From Roseomonas sp. GC11 (GTDB lineage: Bacteria > Pseudomonadota > Alphaproteobacteria > Acetobacterales > Acetobacteraceae), in assembly GCF_024437745.1 (NCBI RefSeq), contig NZ_JANFNY010000059.1, forward strand, positions 1 through 33,131: a stretch of 33,131 nt of DNA, given 5' to 3'. Positions 25,674 to 33,131 of this stretch are shown in pieces; the first letter of the stretch is position 1; the number at the start of each line of letters is the position of its first letter. A model generated the notes under the pieces. That model saw only the letters and a program-made list of their open reading frames with translations, searched no databases and had not been told where the DNA came from. The position numbers and the translations under genes are program-made.

Positions 25674-27698
25674 TCAGCCCGGGCGTCGCAGCATGAGCCA
25701 GATCATCAGCGGTCCGCCAAGGACGCTCACCAGCAATCCGGCGGGGATCTGGAAAGGAAAATCCAGCATCCGTCCGAACCAGTCGGCCAGCAAGGTGATG
25801 TTGCCGCCTATCATGGCTGCGCCCAGTGCCTGGTGCCACCCGCGTCCCAGGCCCAGCCGGTGGGCGATCTGGGGTGCCAGCAGGCCGGTGAAGCTGAGCG
25901 GGCCAACCACCAGCATCGCCACGGAGGTCATGGCCGCCACCAGCAGCAGCAGGCACAGCCGCACCATGGGGAGAGGCAGGCCAAGGCCGAGAGCCGTGAC
26001 CTCGCCAAGCGGCAGGATATCCAGCCAGCGCGCCAGGGGGACCAGAAGCCCAAGCCCCAGAACGGCCGCCAGCAGCAGAAAAAAAGCGTCCGGCAGTTCC
26101 ATCGCATAGGTCGAGCCAGACATCCAGTTGAGCAGTTCGACCGCGCGCGGATCGCCACTGGCCATCACCAGGCCGGTGGCCGTCCCGAGCAGGGCCGTCA
26201 GAGCGATCCCCACCAGGATTAGCCGCTCCGGGGAGAAGCCGGAACGTCGCCCCAGCCCCAGCATCACCGCCAGGACGATCGCGGCCCCGGCCGCGCCCGC
26301 CAGCATCTGCCCGCCCCGCGAGGGGAGGGGGAGGGTGAAGAGCATCACGATCACCCCGAGCGCCGCCCCGGATGAAATGCCAAGCACCTCTGGTGCCGCC
26401 ATGGGGTTGCCGGTCAGCCGCTGGGTCAGTGTGCCGGCCAGGGCCATCAGGATGCCCGCCGAGAGAGCGGCCAGTGCGCGCGGCAGGCGCCAGGGCAGCA
26501 GATCGTGCAGCATATCCCCTGATGCCCAGTGCCAGCCCGCCGCATCCTGCCCCGCGGCCATGGCCAGCCAGAGCAGAAGCGGTGTGCCCAGCAGCAGCGG
26601 CCCGAGCGCCGGCAGGAGCCTGTGCCGCACCGGCTGGAGATCCCCACGGGAGAGGGCAGGGGGAGGCGTGGCGGGCAGGCGGGGCAGCAGCACCAGGAGC
26701 AGCGGCGCCCCCAGGAAGCCGGCCATCGCGCCGGTCGGCAGCGTGCGATAGCCCTGCGGGATCAGCAGCACCAGTTGATCGGTCAGCCAGAGCAGCCCAC
26801 CCCCGAGCAACGCGCCCCAGAACAGCCGCTCCCCGAGCCGCCGCAGCCCGAGCAGCCGCGCCAGGGCCGGGGTCGCCAGACCGATGAAGCTGACCACCCC
26901 CACCTGGCTCACCACTGCCGCGCTCAGCAGCACCGCCAGCCCCAGCCCCAGCAGCCGGAGCCTCCCCACCCCGAGCCCCAGGCCCTGCGCGCCCTCATCC
27001 CCCAGGGCCAGCAGCGCCAGCGGGCGGCGCAGAGGCAGCACTGCCAGCCCCACCGCCCCGCTCCACAGCCCGAGGCTGCGGACACCATCCCACCCCCGCT
27101 GCTCCAGCGCCCCGGCCCCCCAGAAGAACAGGCCCAGCAGCAGGTCGTGGCGGAACAGTGTCACCAGCGCCGCCATGGCGCCGCAGGCCAGGCTGACCAC
27201 CATGCCGGCCAGGATCACCGCCAGGGGCGCGAAGCCACGCGCCGCGCTGAGCAGCAGCACCAGCCCCAGCGCCGCCATGCCGCCGAGGAAGGCCACCGGC
27301 ACGCGCCCCAGCCCCAGCGGGGCCGGCAGCAGCAGGTCAGGAGCCAGCACCGCCGCCAGTGCCAGGGCCAGCGCGGCGCCCGGTGCCACGCCTAGCGTGG
27401 CCGGCTCAGCCATCGGGTTGCGCAGCACCTGCTGCAACAGCACGCCGGCAAAGGCCAGGGCGGCGCCGCACAGCAGGGACATCGCCACCCGGGGCAGGAA
27501 CAGGCTGTGCAGCAGCAGCGGACCCAGGGCTGGCGCGCCGCCGGGTGCTGGATCGGGCAGATCCGCCCCCCGGAGCAGCAGATCCCACCACAGCCCGGGC
27601 GGTACCAGGGCCGCCATCTGGCGCAGGGTCAGGAACAGGGCACAGGCCAAGAGCAGCGCGACAACCGGGAAGGGGCGGCGCAGGCGGAATTCAGGCAT
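25674..27698 (-). CDS. fhuB: Iron(III)-siderophore ABC transporter permease, double-length FhuB type
   Basis: A 674-residue inner-membrane protein made of two fused FecCD-type permease halves, as in FhuB. The conserved motif occurs once per half: NPMAEPATLGVAPGAAL at about residues 94-110 and NPMAAPEVLGISSGAALG at about 431-448. Each half has about ten membrane helices. SFIGLATPALAR and SFTGLLAPQIAH are the matching pair of cytoplasmic loops that contact the ATPase. The start overlaps the fhuD 3' end by eight bases, so translation is coupled. It would import ferric hydroxamate delivered by FhuD. The expected ATPase partner FhuC is absent; downstream is an IS3 scar. Confidence 0.95.
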   Translation of the reverse strand: MPEFRLRRPFPVVALLLACALFLTLRQMAALVPPGLWWDLLLRGADLPDPAPGGAPALGPLLLHSLFLPRVAMSLLCGAALAFAGVLLQQVLRNPMAEPATLGVAPGAALALALAAVLAPDLLLPAPLGLGRVPVAFLGGMAALGLVLLLSAARGFAPLAVILAGMVVSLACGAMAALVTLFRHDLLLGLFFWGAGALEQRGWDGVRSLGLWSGAVGLAVLPLRRPLALLALGDEGAQGLGLGVGRLRLLGLGLAVLLSAAVVSQVGVVSFIGLATPALARLLGLRRLGERLFWGALLGGGLLWLTDQLVLLIPQGYRTLPTGAMAGFLGAPLLLVLLPRLPATPPPALSRGDLQPVRHRLLPALGPLLLGTPLLLWLAMAAGQDAAGWHWASGDMLHDLLPWRLPRALAALSAGILMALAGTLTQRLTGNPMAAPEVLGISSGAALGVIVMLFTLPLPSRGGQMLAGAAGAAIVLAVMLGLGRRSGFSPERLILVGIALTALLGTATGLVMASGDPRAVELLNWMSGSTYAMELPDAFFLLLAAVLGLGLLVPLARWLDILPLGEVTALGLGLPLPMVRLCLLLLVAAMTSVAMLVVGPLSFTGLLAPQIAHRLGLGRGWHQALGAAMIGGNITLLADWFGRMLDFPFQIPAGLLVSVLGGPLMIWLMLRRPG

Positions 27699-28584
27699 GG
27701 GGGGAGAGAGAGCCGGTCAGCAGCCGCGTCAGGCGCAGCGCGGCGGGAACCCCGCCATAGAAAAGGGTGGGGGGCAGCAGGACCAGCCGCCCCGGCGCGA
27801 AGGGCGGCAGGCGGCTCAGGACCGGGTCCTCCCGCAGCGAGGGCCAGAGCCGTTCCGGCATGCCGGTGACCACAACCCGCGCCTGCGGCACCGCCAGCAG
27901 GGCCTCCAGTGGCGCGATGGCATGGCCGAAGACGCTGCTGGGCCCGCTCCAGGCATTCTCCAGCCCCATCTCCGCCAATACGGCGTGGAACAGGCTGTTG
28001 CGCCCGAGCAGCAGGACATGCTGCGGCAAAATCTCATGCACCAGGAAAACCGGCTGGCCTGCCAGGGGCCGCAGCCGCGCCCGCGCCGCCGCCAGGGCCT
28101 CGTGCAGCGCCGCCCGGCAGTCCAGGGCGGCCTGCGGCTGCCCGAGGGCCTCCGCCAGTGCGGAAAGCCCGGCCTCGGCCTCCGCCAGCCCCATCCCCTG
28201 CGGCCCCGCCAGGGCATAGGGCAGCACGGGAGCAATGCGCCGCAGCCGTTCCCGCAGGCCCGCGGCAGAAGGCTCCACCACCAGCGCGGCCGGGGCCAGG
28301 GCGCGCAGCAATTCCATATTGGGTTCGGCGCGGCGGCCCAGTTCCAGCACGCCGGCAGGCAACGCGGGCTCGATCACGGCGCGCCGGTAGAGTGCCGCCT
28401 CCGTCACCGCCGGGCAGGGCAGGCCAAGGGCCAGCAGCGCCTGCGCCGCTGGCCAGCCCAGGGGGATGATGCCCCCCGTCACCAGGCCAGTGGGCCGGGC
28501 CTCCGCCGGACAGCCCGGCCCGAGGCCCGCCAGCACCCCCGTCAGCACATTGGCCAGCAGGCCACGCCGCCCAGGGTGGATCAC
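27691..28584 (-). CDS. fhuD: Siderophore-iron periplasmic binding protein, FhuD type
   Basis: The probable product is 297 residues from a GTG at 28584 that overlaps the receptor stop (GTGA). The N-terminus, after HPGRRGLLANVLTGVLAG, looks like a short secretion signal with a twin arginine. A cysteine at residue 25 exists but the lipobox fit is poor. The binding fold has two lobes joined by one helix. RRAEPNMELLRALAPAALVV is the class III motif (the ELLxxLxPDLVV pattern), and GMPERLWPSLREDP lies late in the second lobe. It would pass a ferric hydroxamate siderophore from the outer-membrane receptor to FhuB. The protein is rich in alanine and leucine and diverged from E. coli FhuD, so ligand identity is open. 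Confidence 0.85.
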   Translation of the reverse strand: MIHPGRRGLLANVLTGVLAGLGPGCPAEARPTGLVTGGIIPLGWPAAQALLALGLPCPAVTEAALYRRAVIEPALPAGVLELGRRAEPNMELLRALAPAALVVEPSAAGLRERLRRIAPVLPYALAGPQGMGLAEAEAGLSALAEALGQPQAALDCRAALHEALAAARARLRPLAGQPVFLVHEILPQHVLLLGRNSLFHAVLAEMGLENAWSGPSSVFGHAIAPLEALLAVPQARVVVTGMPERLWPSLREDPVLSRLPPFAPGRLVLLPPTLFYGGVPAALRLTRLLTGSLSPHA

Positions 28585-30950
28585 CACCGGTAGCGCAGCG
28601 CCGCCGTCACCGCCAGCCGGTCGCCGTAGAAACAGGCGTAGGTGCAGGTGGCGACATACTTCTTGTCGAAGAGATTGATGGCGTTCAGCGTCAGGCGCCA
28701 ATGCGCATCGACGTCATAGCGCGCCATTGCATCCACCACCGCATAATCCGGCACGCGCCAGCTGTTGGAGGTGTCCTCCGTCTTGCCCATGTAGCGCACG
28801 CCGCCACCCAATCCGAGCTTCTCCAGCGGGCCGGCCGGGAAGGCATAATCAGCCCAGAGCGAGGCGGCATGCTTCGGCGTCGCCGGCGGCGTGTCACCCA
28901 GGTCGCTGCCCGCGCTCTTGGTGATGACCGCATCCGTGTAGGTGTAGGTGGCGATCAGCCCCAGCCCCTCGGTCAGCTGCGCGCGGGCCTCCACCTCGAC
29001 GCCGCGCGAGCGCGTCTCGCCGATCTGCCGCGGTGTCCACAGCGTGTCATAGGTGACGACGTTCTGCTTGGTCAGCTGGTAGAGCGCGGCGCTGATCAGG
29101 CTGCGCCGGTTCTCCGGCTGCCAGCGCAGGCCCACCTCGTAAAGCTGGCCCGTGGTCGGGTCGAAGGGCCGGCCGGAGAGGTCCACCACCCCCGAATTCG
29201 GGTTGAAGGAGCGCGCATAGGTGGCATAGGGCGCGAAGCCGCCATCCAGCCGGTAGACCGCCCCCGCCCGCCAGGTGAGGGCGCGGTCCGACTGGCCGAG
29301 CGTCGTGCCGCCCAGCCGGTCCTCCGTCTCGGCCCAGACCCAGTCCTGGCGCAGGCCGCCGAGCAGGATCAGCCGCTCCCCCACCCGCACCTGATCCTGG
29401 AGATAGAGGCCAAGCTGCTGCGAGGTCTCCCGCCCGTTCACCAGCGTATAGGCCGGCCAGGCGATGCGCTCGCCATAGACGGGGCGGAACAGGTCGATAT
29501 CGCTGGCGGTGGTGAGGCCGCGCCGGTCGCGCAGGTCGAGGCTGGAATAATCCACCCCCATCAGTACCGTGTGGCGCAGACCAGCGGTGGTGAAGCGGGC
29601 CTCCGCCTGATTGTCGATGGCGAATTCATCGCTGTTGGTGACACGGCTGATCGCGAGGCGCGAATAGCTGGTGCCGCCGGCCGGCGCGTTGAAGGCGATG
29701 AAGGGCAGGCGCGTATCCGCGCGCATCCAGCGGGTGTTCTGGCGCAGCGTCCAGGTTTCATCCAGCCGGTGCTCCGCCTGCCAGCCAAGGCTGAAGACCT
29801 CGCTCTGCGTCTTGTCGAAGCCGGGCTCGCCGATGAAGGTGCCGCTGCGCACCGCGGGCTTGTTCAGCGCGAACTCCATCGGCACGCCGTAGTTATAGGC
29901 GGAATTGTTGCGGCTGGCCTGGGCGAGGAAGGTGACGGAGGTATCCCCGTCCGGCCGCCATGTCAACGCCGGGGCGATGTAGAGGCGGTTATCCGGCACA
30001 TGGTTCACCATCGTGTCGGAGTCCCGCAGCAGTCCCGTCAGGCGGTAGCTCCAGACGCCGTCCTCGGTCAGCCGGCCGCTGAAATCGCCGGCGATCTGGC
30101 GGGCATTATAGTTGCCGGCGCTCAGCTCGATCTCGTGCAGCGGCTCGTCCGTGGGCCGCTTGCTCGTCAGCGCGATGACGCCGCCCGGCTCGGAGCGGCC
30201 ATAGAGTACCGAGGCCGGGCCGCGCAGGATGTCGATCCGCTCCAGCGCATAGGGTTCCAGAATGCCGAGCGTGTAGCCATTGGCGCCGTAGCGCAGCCCG
30301 TCGCGGTAGAGGCTGCCCGTCTGCGCCCAGGCATCGAAGCCGCGCATGACGAGGGTTTCGTCCGTGCGGTTGAAGCCCTGCGCCGTGGTGACGCCGGGCG
30401 TGTAGCGCAGCGCGTCATGCAGCGAGCCCATGCGCTGGGCATCCAGCTGGTCGCGCGTGATGACGGAGATGGATTGCGGCGTCTCGATGATCGGCGTGTC
30501 GGTCTTGGTGCCGGCGCCGCTGACCTCCGCGACATAGCCGGGCACCGGGCTCCAGCTGCGCGGCACGGCGCCGGAGACCGCGACCTCCGGCAATTCCACC
30601 GCGCCTCGGACCGCCGGGCGGCGCAGCAGGGTCACCGTATCCGGCCCGCTGAAGCGCCAGGTGAAGGGCGTGCCCGCCAGCATGCGGGTCAGCGCCTCGC
30701 TGACCGTCAGGGAGCCGGAAACCGGCTGGCTCAGCGTGCCGGGCGGCACCTCTTCCGTGAAGACGATGGCCAGCCCGGTGACGCGGCCCAGCGCGTTCAG
30801 CGCCTCGTTCAGCGGCCGCGCGCCGATGTCGAAGGCCTGGCGGCTGGCCACCTCCTGCGCCATGGCCGGCGGCGGAAAGGTAGTGATCGGCGTCAGCACC
30901 GTGCACGCCAGCAACAGGGCCAGAGGCCGCCCTACCCGAGATCTCGTCAT
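28581..30950 (-). CDS. TonB-dependent ferric-siderophore receptor with STN signalling domain
   Basis: A 789-residue outer-membrane receptor. The signal peptide runs to about residue 31 (PPPAMAQE). The STN domain (FDIGARPLNEALNALGRVTG) is at about 38-112, and a TonB-box-like ELPEVAVSG is near 119. The plug starts IIETPQSISVITRDQL and includes RIDILRGPASVLYGRSEPGG, and a beta barrel ends in the terminal aromatic YRW. The late LFDKKYVATCTYACFYGDR is typical of FhuA/FpvA-like hydroxamate receptors. The STN domain signals to FecR when substrate binds. The start at 30950 follows AGGA. It lies in the operon fecI-fecR-receptor-fhuD-fhuB; the gap from fecR is 259 bp with foldbacks. Confidence 0.94.
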   Translation of the reverse strand: MTRSRVGRPLALLLACTVLTPITTFPPPAMAQEVASRQAFDIGARPLNEALNALGRVTGLAIVFTEEVPPGTLSQPVSGSLTVSEALTRMLAGTPFTWRFSGPDTVTLLRRPAVRGAVELPEVAVSGAVPRSWSPVPGYVAEVSGAGTKTDTPIIETPQSISVITRDQLDAQRMGSLHDALRYTPGVTTAQGFNRTDETLVMRGFDAWAQTGSLYRDGLRYGANGYTLGILEPYALERIDILRGPASVLYGRSEPGGVIALTSKRPTDEPLHEIELSAGNYNARQIAGDFSGRLTEDGVWSYRLTGLLRDSDTMVNHVPDNRLYIAPALTWRPDGDTSVTFLAQASRNNSAYNYGVPMEFALNKPAVRSGTFIGEPGFDKTQSEVFSLGWQAEHRLDETWTLRQNTRWMRADTRLPFIAFNAPAGGTSYSRLAISRVTNSDEFAIDNQAEARFTTAGLRHTVLMGVDYSSLDLRDRRGLTTASDIDLFRPVYGERIAWPAYTLVNGRETSQQLGLYLQDQVRVGERLILLGGLRQDWVWAETEDRLGGTTLGQSDRALTWRAGAVYRLDGGFAPYATYARSFNPNSGVVDLSGRPFDPTTGQLYEVGLRWQPENRRSLISAALYQLTKQNVVTYDTLWTPRQIGETRSRGVEVEARAQLTEGLGLIATYTYTDAVITKSAGSDLGDTPPATPKHAASLWADYAFPAGPLEKLGLGGGVRYMGKTEDTSNSWRVPDYAVVDAMARYDVDAHWRLTLNAINLFDKKYVATCTYACFYGDRLAVTAALRYRW

Positions 30951-31079
30951 TCGTCCTGGTCCTCGCAGCCCGTTCAGCGGGGCGCCGGCATGGGCCGCAC
31001 GCCCTCTCTCGTGATGCTTCACGGCTGGGAGGGGGCTTCACCCCACCCCTCGGGAGGAGATTTTTTCAGGGGAGAGATT

Positions 31080-31193
31080 CTTCTTTTTCTGAAGAAAAAG
31101 AAGCAAAAAGACTTTTCAAGGCTGCCGCGCTCTCCCGGCACGGCGGGACGCCAAACTGGCAAAAAGTTTTTGGTTCTTTTTTCTAAAAAGAAC
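31080..31193. repeat. AT-rich foldback cluster between fecR and the receptor gene
   Basis: Three perfect inverted repeats stand in a T/A-rich stretch. CTTCTTTTTC pairs with GAAAAAGAAG (31080-31103). CAAAAAGTTTTTG forms one palindrome (31160-31172). GTTCTTTTT pairs with AAAAAGAAC (31173-31193). The flanks are GC-rich. Similar T-rich foldbacks recur between genes in related alphaproteobacteria, as far as I recall. They could stop or attenuate transcription from fecI-fecR into the receptor gene, or be a dispersed repeat. The rest of 30951-31209 shows no gene. Confidence 0.6.
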
Positions 31194-31209
31194 ACTCTTC
31201 CTGGAACAT

Positions 31210-32196
31210 CTATTCCCCTACCAGCACCAGACGATCCGCCACCACGCGCAAGCGGAAGCCGAGACGGCTTTGCAGGGCGCGCAGCGCGGCATCTGGACGG
31301 TCGAGCGGCAGGCTGCCGCTGACGCGGGTTTCGCCCAGGGCAGGATCCCGCAGCAGGATGCGCCCTGGCCTGTAGCGCCCGATTTCCTCCAGCACCTCGC
31401 GCAGGGGCATGGCCTGGAAGGCGAAGCGGCCCTCCCGCCAGGACAGGGCCTCATCCAGACGCACCGCCTCGGGGCGTGCCATCCCCCCGGCGCCGAAGCG
31501 CAGCCGCTCACCAGGGCGCAGGATCTGGCCAGCCTCACCGCGGGGCGTGACGGCGACGCTGCCTTCCTCCAGCGTCACGATGGCTTCCCCGCCCACCAGC
31601 CGCACTTCAAAGCGCGTGCCGAGGACGCGGACACTGCCCGGCGCCGTCTCGGCCACGAAGGGGCGGCCGCCGCTTTCCGCCGCCGGCCGCACGGTGAAGA
31701 AGGCCGCGCCGCGCAGCAGGGTGACACGGCGCTCCGCCGTGCCAAAGTCCAGGGCCAGGGCGCTATCAGCATCCAGCAGCGCGGAGGAGCCATCGGGCAG
31801 AGGCAGAAGCCGCCTCTCCCCGCGCCCTGTGCGCAGATCGGCCAGCAGATCCTGCCAGAGGCCGGGGCGTTCCAGCCAGAGGCCGCCGCCGCCCAGGGCC
31901 AGCGCCAGGGCGCCCAGCGTGGCGGCGCCCAGGCGCCGGCGGCCACGGCGGCGGCGCTCGGCCTGGATGGCGGCCAGCCAGCCTTCCAGCCGGGGCGCCT
32001 CCTCGGCGGCGATGCGCTGGCCTGGCCCCTCCGCCAGATGCCAGAGGCTTTCCGCCTCGCGGAAGGCCCGCCGTGCGGCCTCGCCCTGCTCCTGCCAGGT
32101 GGCGAAGGCGCGGCGCTCCGGCGCGGAGAGGCCACGCCGCTGCCGGGCCAGCCAGAGTTCGGCCTCCTGCCGCAGCGCCTCATCCGGCCCGCTCAT
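31210..32196 (-). CDS. fecR: FecR-family anti-sigma/signal-transfer protein
   Basis: A 328-residue inner-membrane regulator. The N-terminal domain (ALRQEAELWLARQRRGLSAP, residues about 8-55) is the cytoplasmic sigma-binding part with conserved tryptophans. One membrane helix lies near residues 90-108 after an arginine-rich stretch. The periplasmic FecR domain includes LPDGSSALLDADSAL and VRVLGTRFEVR. A short C-terminal STN-like tail (REVLEEIGRYRPGRI) follows. It carries the ligand signal from the receptor to the sigma factor. Its ATG overlaps the fecI stop by four bases, so the two are coupled. Confidence 0.93.
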   Translation of the reverse strand: MSGPDEALRQEAELWLARQRRGLSAPERRAFATWQEQGEAARRAFREAESLWHLAEGPGQRIAAEEAPRLEGWLAAIQAERRRRGRRRLGAATLGALALALGGGGLWLERPGLWQDLLADLRTGRGERRLLPLPDGSSALLDADSALALDFGTAERRVTLLRGAAFFTVRPAAESGGRPFVAETAPGSVRVLGTRFEVRLVGGEAIVTLEEGSVAVTPRGEAGQILRPGERLRFGAGGMARPEAVRLDEALSWREGRFAFQAMPLREVLEEIGRYRPGRILLRDPALGETRVSGSLPLDRPDAALRALQSRLGFRLRVVADRLVLVGE

Positions 32197-32705
32197 GCCC
32201 TGTCATCTCCGGTCATCGCCTCGCCCTCCACGGCCGCGCGGCAGGCGGCCAGCGCGCGGGCCATATGCTTCTCGACGGCGGTGGAGGAAAGGCCCATGGC
32301 GCGGGCGATCTCGCTATAGGAACAGCTATGGACGCGGTTGAGCAGGAAGATATCCCGGCTCCGCTCCGGCAGGGCGCGGATGGTCACCTCCAGCCGCCGC
32401 AGCGCATCGCGGGCCTCCAGATGCGCCTCGGGGGCGGGCGGGGCCATGCGGGCGGCGAGTTCGGGTGCCACCGCCTCACGCAGGCGGCGGGCGCGCAGAT
32501 AGTCGATGGCGGCATTGCGGGCGCTGCGGCGCAGATAGGCTTCCGGGTCGCCCTTCCACTCCGCCGCGCGGTCCCACAGGCGCAGGAAGACATCCTGTAC
32601 CAGATCGGCGGCGGTGGCGCGGCAGAGGATGCGCCGCGCCACATCCTGCACGAGCCTGTCGCGCCCCGCATAGAGGCGCAGGAAGGTGGCGGTGCGGCCG
32701 CTCAC
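32193..32705 (-). CDS. fecI: FecI-family ECF RNA polymerase sigma factor
   Basis: A 170-residue ECF sigma factor. Region 2 holds DLVQDVFLRLWDRAAEW and YLRRSARNAAIDYLRARR. Region 4 holds ALPERSRDIFLLNRVHSCSY and SEIARAMGLSSTAVEKHMAR, the iron-uptake FecI pattern. It would direct polymerase to the receptor operon once released by FecR. The only in-frame start upstream of the domain is GTG 32705, without a good ribosome site, so the start and leader are uncertain. A Fur-like box lies about 140 bp upstream. Confidence 0.92.
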   Translation of the reverse strand: MSGRTATFLRLYAGRDRLVQDVARRILCRATAADLVQDVFLRLWDRAAEWKGDPEAYLRRSARNAAIDYLRARRLREAVAPELAARMAPPAPEAHLEARDALRRLEVTIRALPERSRDIFLLNRVHSCSYSEIARAMGLSSTAVEKHMARALAACRAAVEGEAMTGDDRA

Positions 32706-32846
32706 GGCAGGGCAGCCGGCGCCCGGTGGTACTGTGAGCGGGGCCTGTCGTCGCGCGGCACGGGGCGCACTGTTCCTTCCTCCTCCCGGCGGCCGCGTGC
32801 CGGGCCGGGTGGGGCGAGTTTATCGCCGGCCCGCGCGCAGGTAAAT

Positions 32847-32865
32847 GCGATTGATTATCATTTCT
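32847..32865 (-). promoter_or_regulatory. Probable Fur box and promoter of the iron operon
   Basis: On the minus strand AGAAATGATAATCAATCGC matches 13 of 19 positions of the classical Fur consensus, with an unbroken 11-base core around TGATAATCA. GATAAT within it is a good -10 hexamer. Binding of iron-loaded Fur, or a related regulator, would hide the promoter. The leader to fecI would be about 140 bases. Confidence 0.7.
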
Positions 32866-32971
32866 AATATGAGTCCAGATCGCGCAGGATGCACCTGGCC
32901 CTGGCCTGTTGCTCCGCCAGCAGGGACTGGCGGGGCAGGCCCAGGGGGCAGCCCATCTGTGCCAGCAGCCT
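32864..32971 (-). pseudogene. Unrecognised C-terminal gene remnant upstream of fecI
   Basis: About 35 codons of normal local composition run in one frame from the IS3 scar to TAG at 32866-32864: RLLAQMGCPLGLPRQSLL, then AEQQARARCILRDLDSY. The stop touches the Fur box. Codons upstream of 32971 in the same frame look unlike local genes, whereas another frame there gives IS3 homology. So the remnant was cut by the insertion. I cannot name the protein. Confidence 0.35.
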
Positions 32972-32973
32972 TC

Positions 32974-33039
32974 CTATTCGGTGGACGAGAGGTAGCCCAT
33001 AGCTGAGTGTGGCGTCTGGTTGGAGAGCTTGAGCGAGGT
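32974..33039 (-). mobile_element. IS3-family transposase C-terminal remnant
   Basis: The minus strand reads LKLSNQTPHSAMGYLSSTE then TAG at 32976-32974. This matches the end of IS3-family OrfB proteins (N.TRPHSALGYLSPxEFE). It resembles the copy at 25.5 kb (NPTRRHSALRYLSP), and the two DNA segments agree at GCTACCTCTCG and beyond. Only about 20 codons remain. Its 3' end points leftward, towards the iron operon. Confidence 0.6.
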
Positions 33040-33065
33040 CGATGTTATTTGAGTTTTAAGGCCTG

Positions 33066-33131
33066 TTAGAGCTTGATCCAGTCTGCGGTGGCTGCGAGGC
33101 AGAGGATGCCGAGGAATGATCGGGCGGTCTT
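33066..33131 (-). CDS. IS5-family transposase, C-terminal end (partial, runs off the window)
   Basis: The minus strand reads KTARSFLGILCLAATADWIK then L and TAA at 33068-33066. This is the usual C-terminus of IS5-family (IS427-like) transposases, which end in YDKTARNFL...W. The rest of the gene lies beyond the window. Just outside the stop, GGCCTGTTAGAG (33060-33071, overlapping the last codons) may include the terminal inverted repeat. The element abuts the IS3 remnant, which suggests it inserted into it. Confidence 0.65.
   Translation of the reverse strand, partial: KTARSFLGILCLAATADWIKL

Noticed and set aside
28585-28701. Longer FhuD starting at ATG 28701
   Set aside because: It would overlap the receptor gene by about 120 bases and destroy the secretion signal. 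The GTG at the GTGA overlap fits better.
28701-31322. 873-codon open frame on the plus strand opposite the TonB receptor
   Set aside because: It is the antisense shadow of a long GC-rich gene. No domain, signal or ribosome site supports it.
32974-33039. Continuation of the frame upstream of RLLAQMG as a single long protein
   Set aside because: The codons from 32972 upward in that frame (CAA, CCA, ACA, ATA, GGA) are unlike local genes, and the neighbouring frame gives a clear IS3 C-terminus with normal codons.

Overview
This is a GC-rich alphaproteobacterial window, most likely from the Acetobacteraceae (Roseomonas-like). The assignment is inference. It rests on very high GC with strong third-position bias, codon use, the gene families present, and GC-rich foldback terminators together with T-rich foldbacks between genes. 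No rRNA, tRNA, CRISPR array, replication origin or phage module was seen. Pieces of insertion sequences lie at both edges and at 25.4-25.7 kb, so this is accessory DNA built from several cassettes. By eye, the left third (1-10 kb) is less GC-rich than the iron locus on the right.

Left block, 0-10.1 kb. After an IS256-like end and an IS3 transposase scar come a TetR regulator and, divergently, an operon of short-chain dehydrogenase (SDR), alpha/beta hydrolase and SDR, with two 16-bp palindromes between them. A convergent leftward operon follows: SDR, aldo/keto reductase, NAD(P)-binding protein, aldo/keto reductase, SDR. Its last gene carries an amber codon inside the dinucleotide-binding loop. 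A divergent LysR gene heads this operon. Together the block looks like a redox or detoxification region for carbonyl compounds.

Middle block, 9.5-18.8 kb. A second TetR gene precedes an aldehyde dehydrogenase, and the two share an operator-like sequence. Then come a thiolase 3'-end scar and a MarR-MFS pair that also shares an operator-like sequence. A leftward FAD amine oxidase-phnX operon follows. It looks like a transaminase-free route from an aminophosphonate to phosphonoacetaldehyde, then acetaldehyde and phosphate. A LysR gene lies directly upstream, and divergent from it is a GMC-family alcohol oxidoreductase.

Right-middle block, 18.9-25.4 kb. One leftward gene set encodes a polyamine-type ABC importer (permease, ATPase, binding protein, permease), a metal-dependent amidohydrolase and a CobW-family GTPase. 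The last two overlap by four bases. The importer probably feeds a substrate to the hydrolase or to neighbouring oxidases; the substrate is unknown.

Right block, 25.7-33.1 kb. A complete-looking ferric-siderophore signalling and uptake operon runs leftward: fecI sigma factor, fecR, TonB receptor with STN domain, fhuD and a double-length fhuB. A Fur-like box lies upstream of fecI. No fhuC ATPase is present. The operon is bracketed by two IS3-family transposase 3' ends that point inward, and an IS5-family transposase end lies at the window edge.
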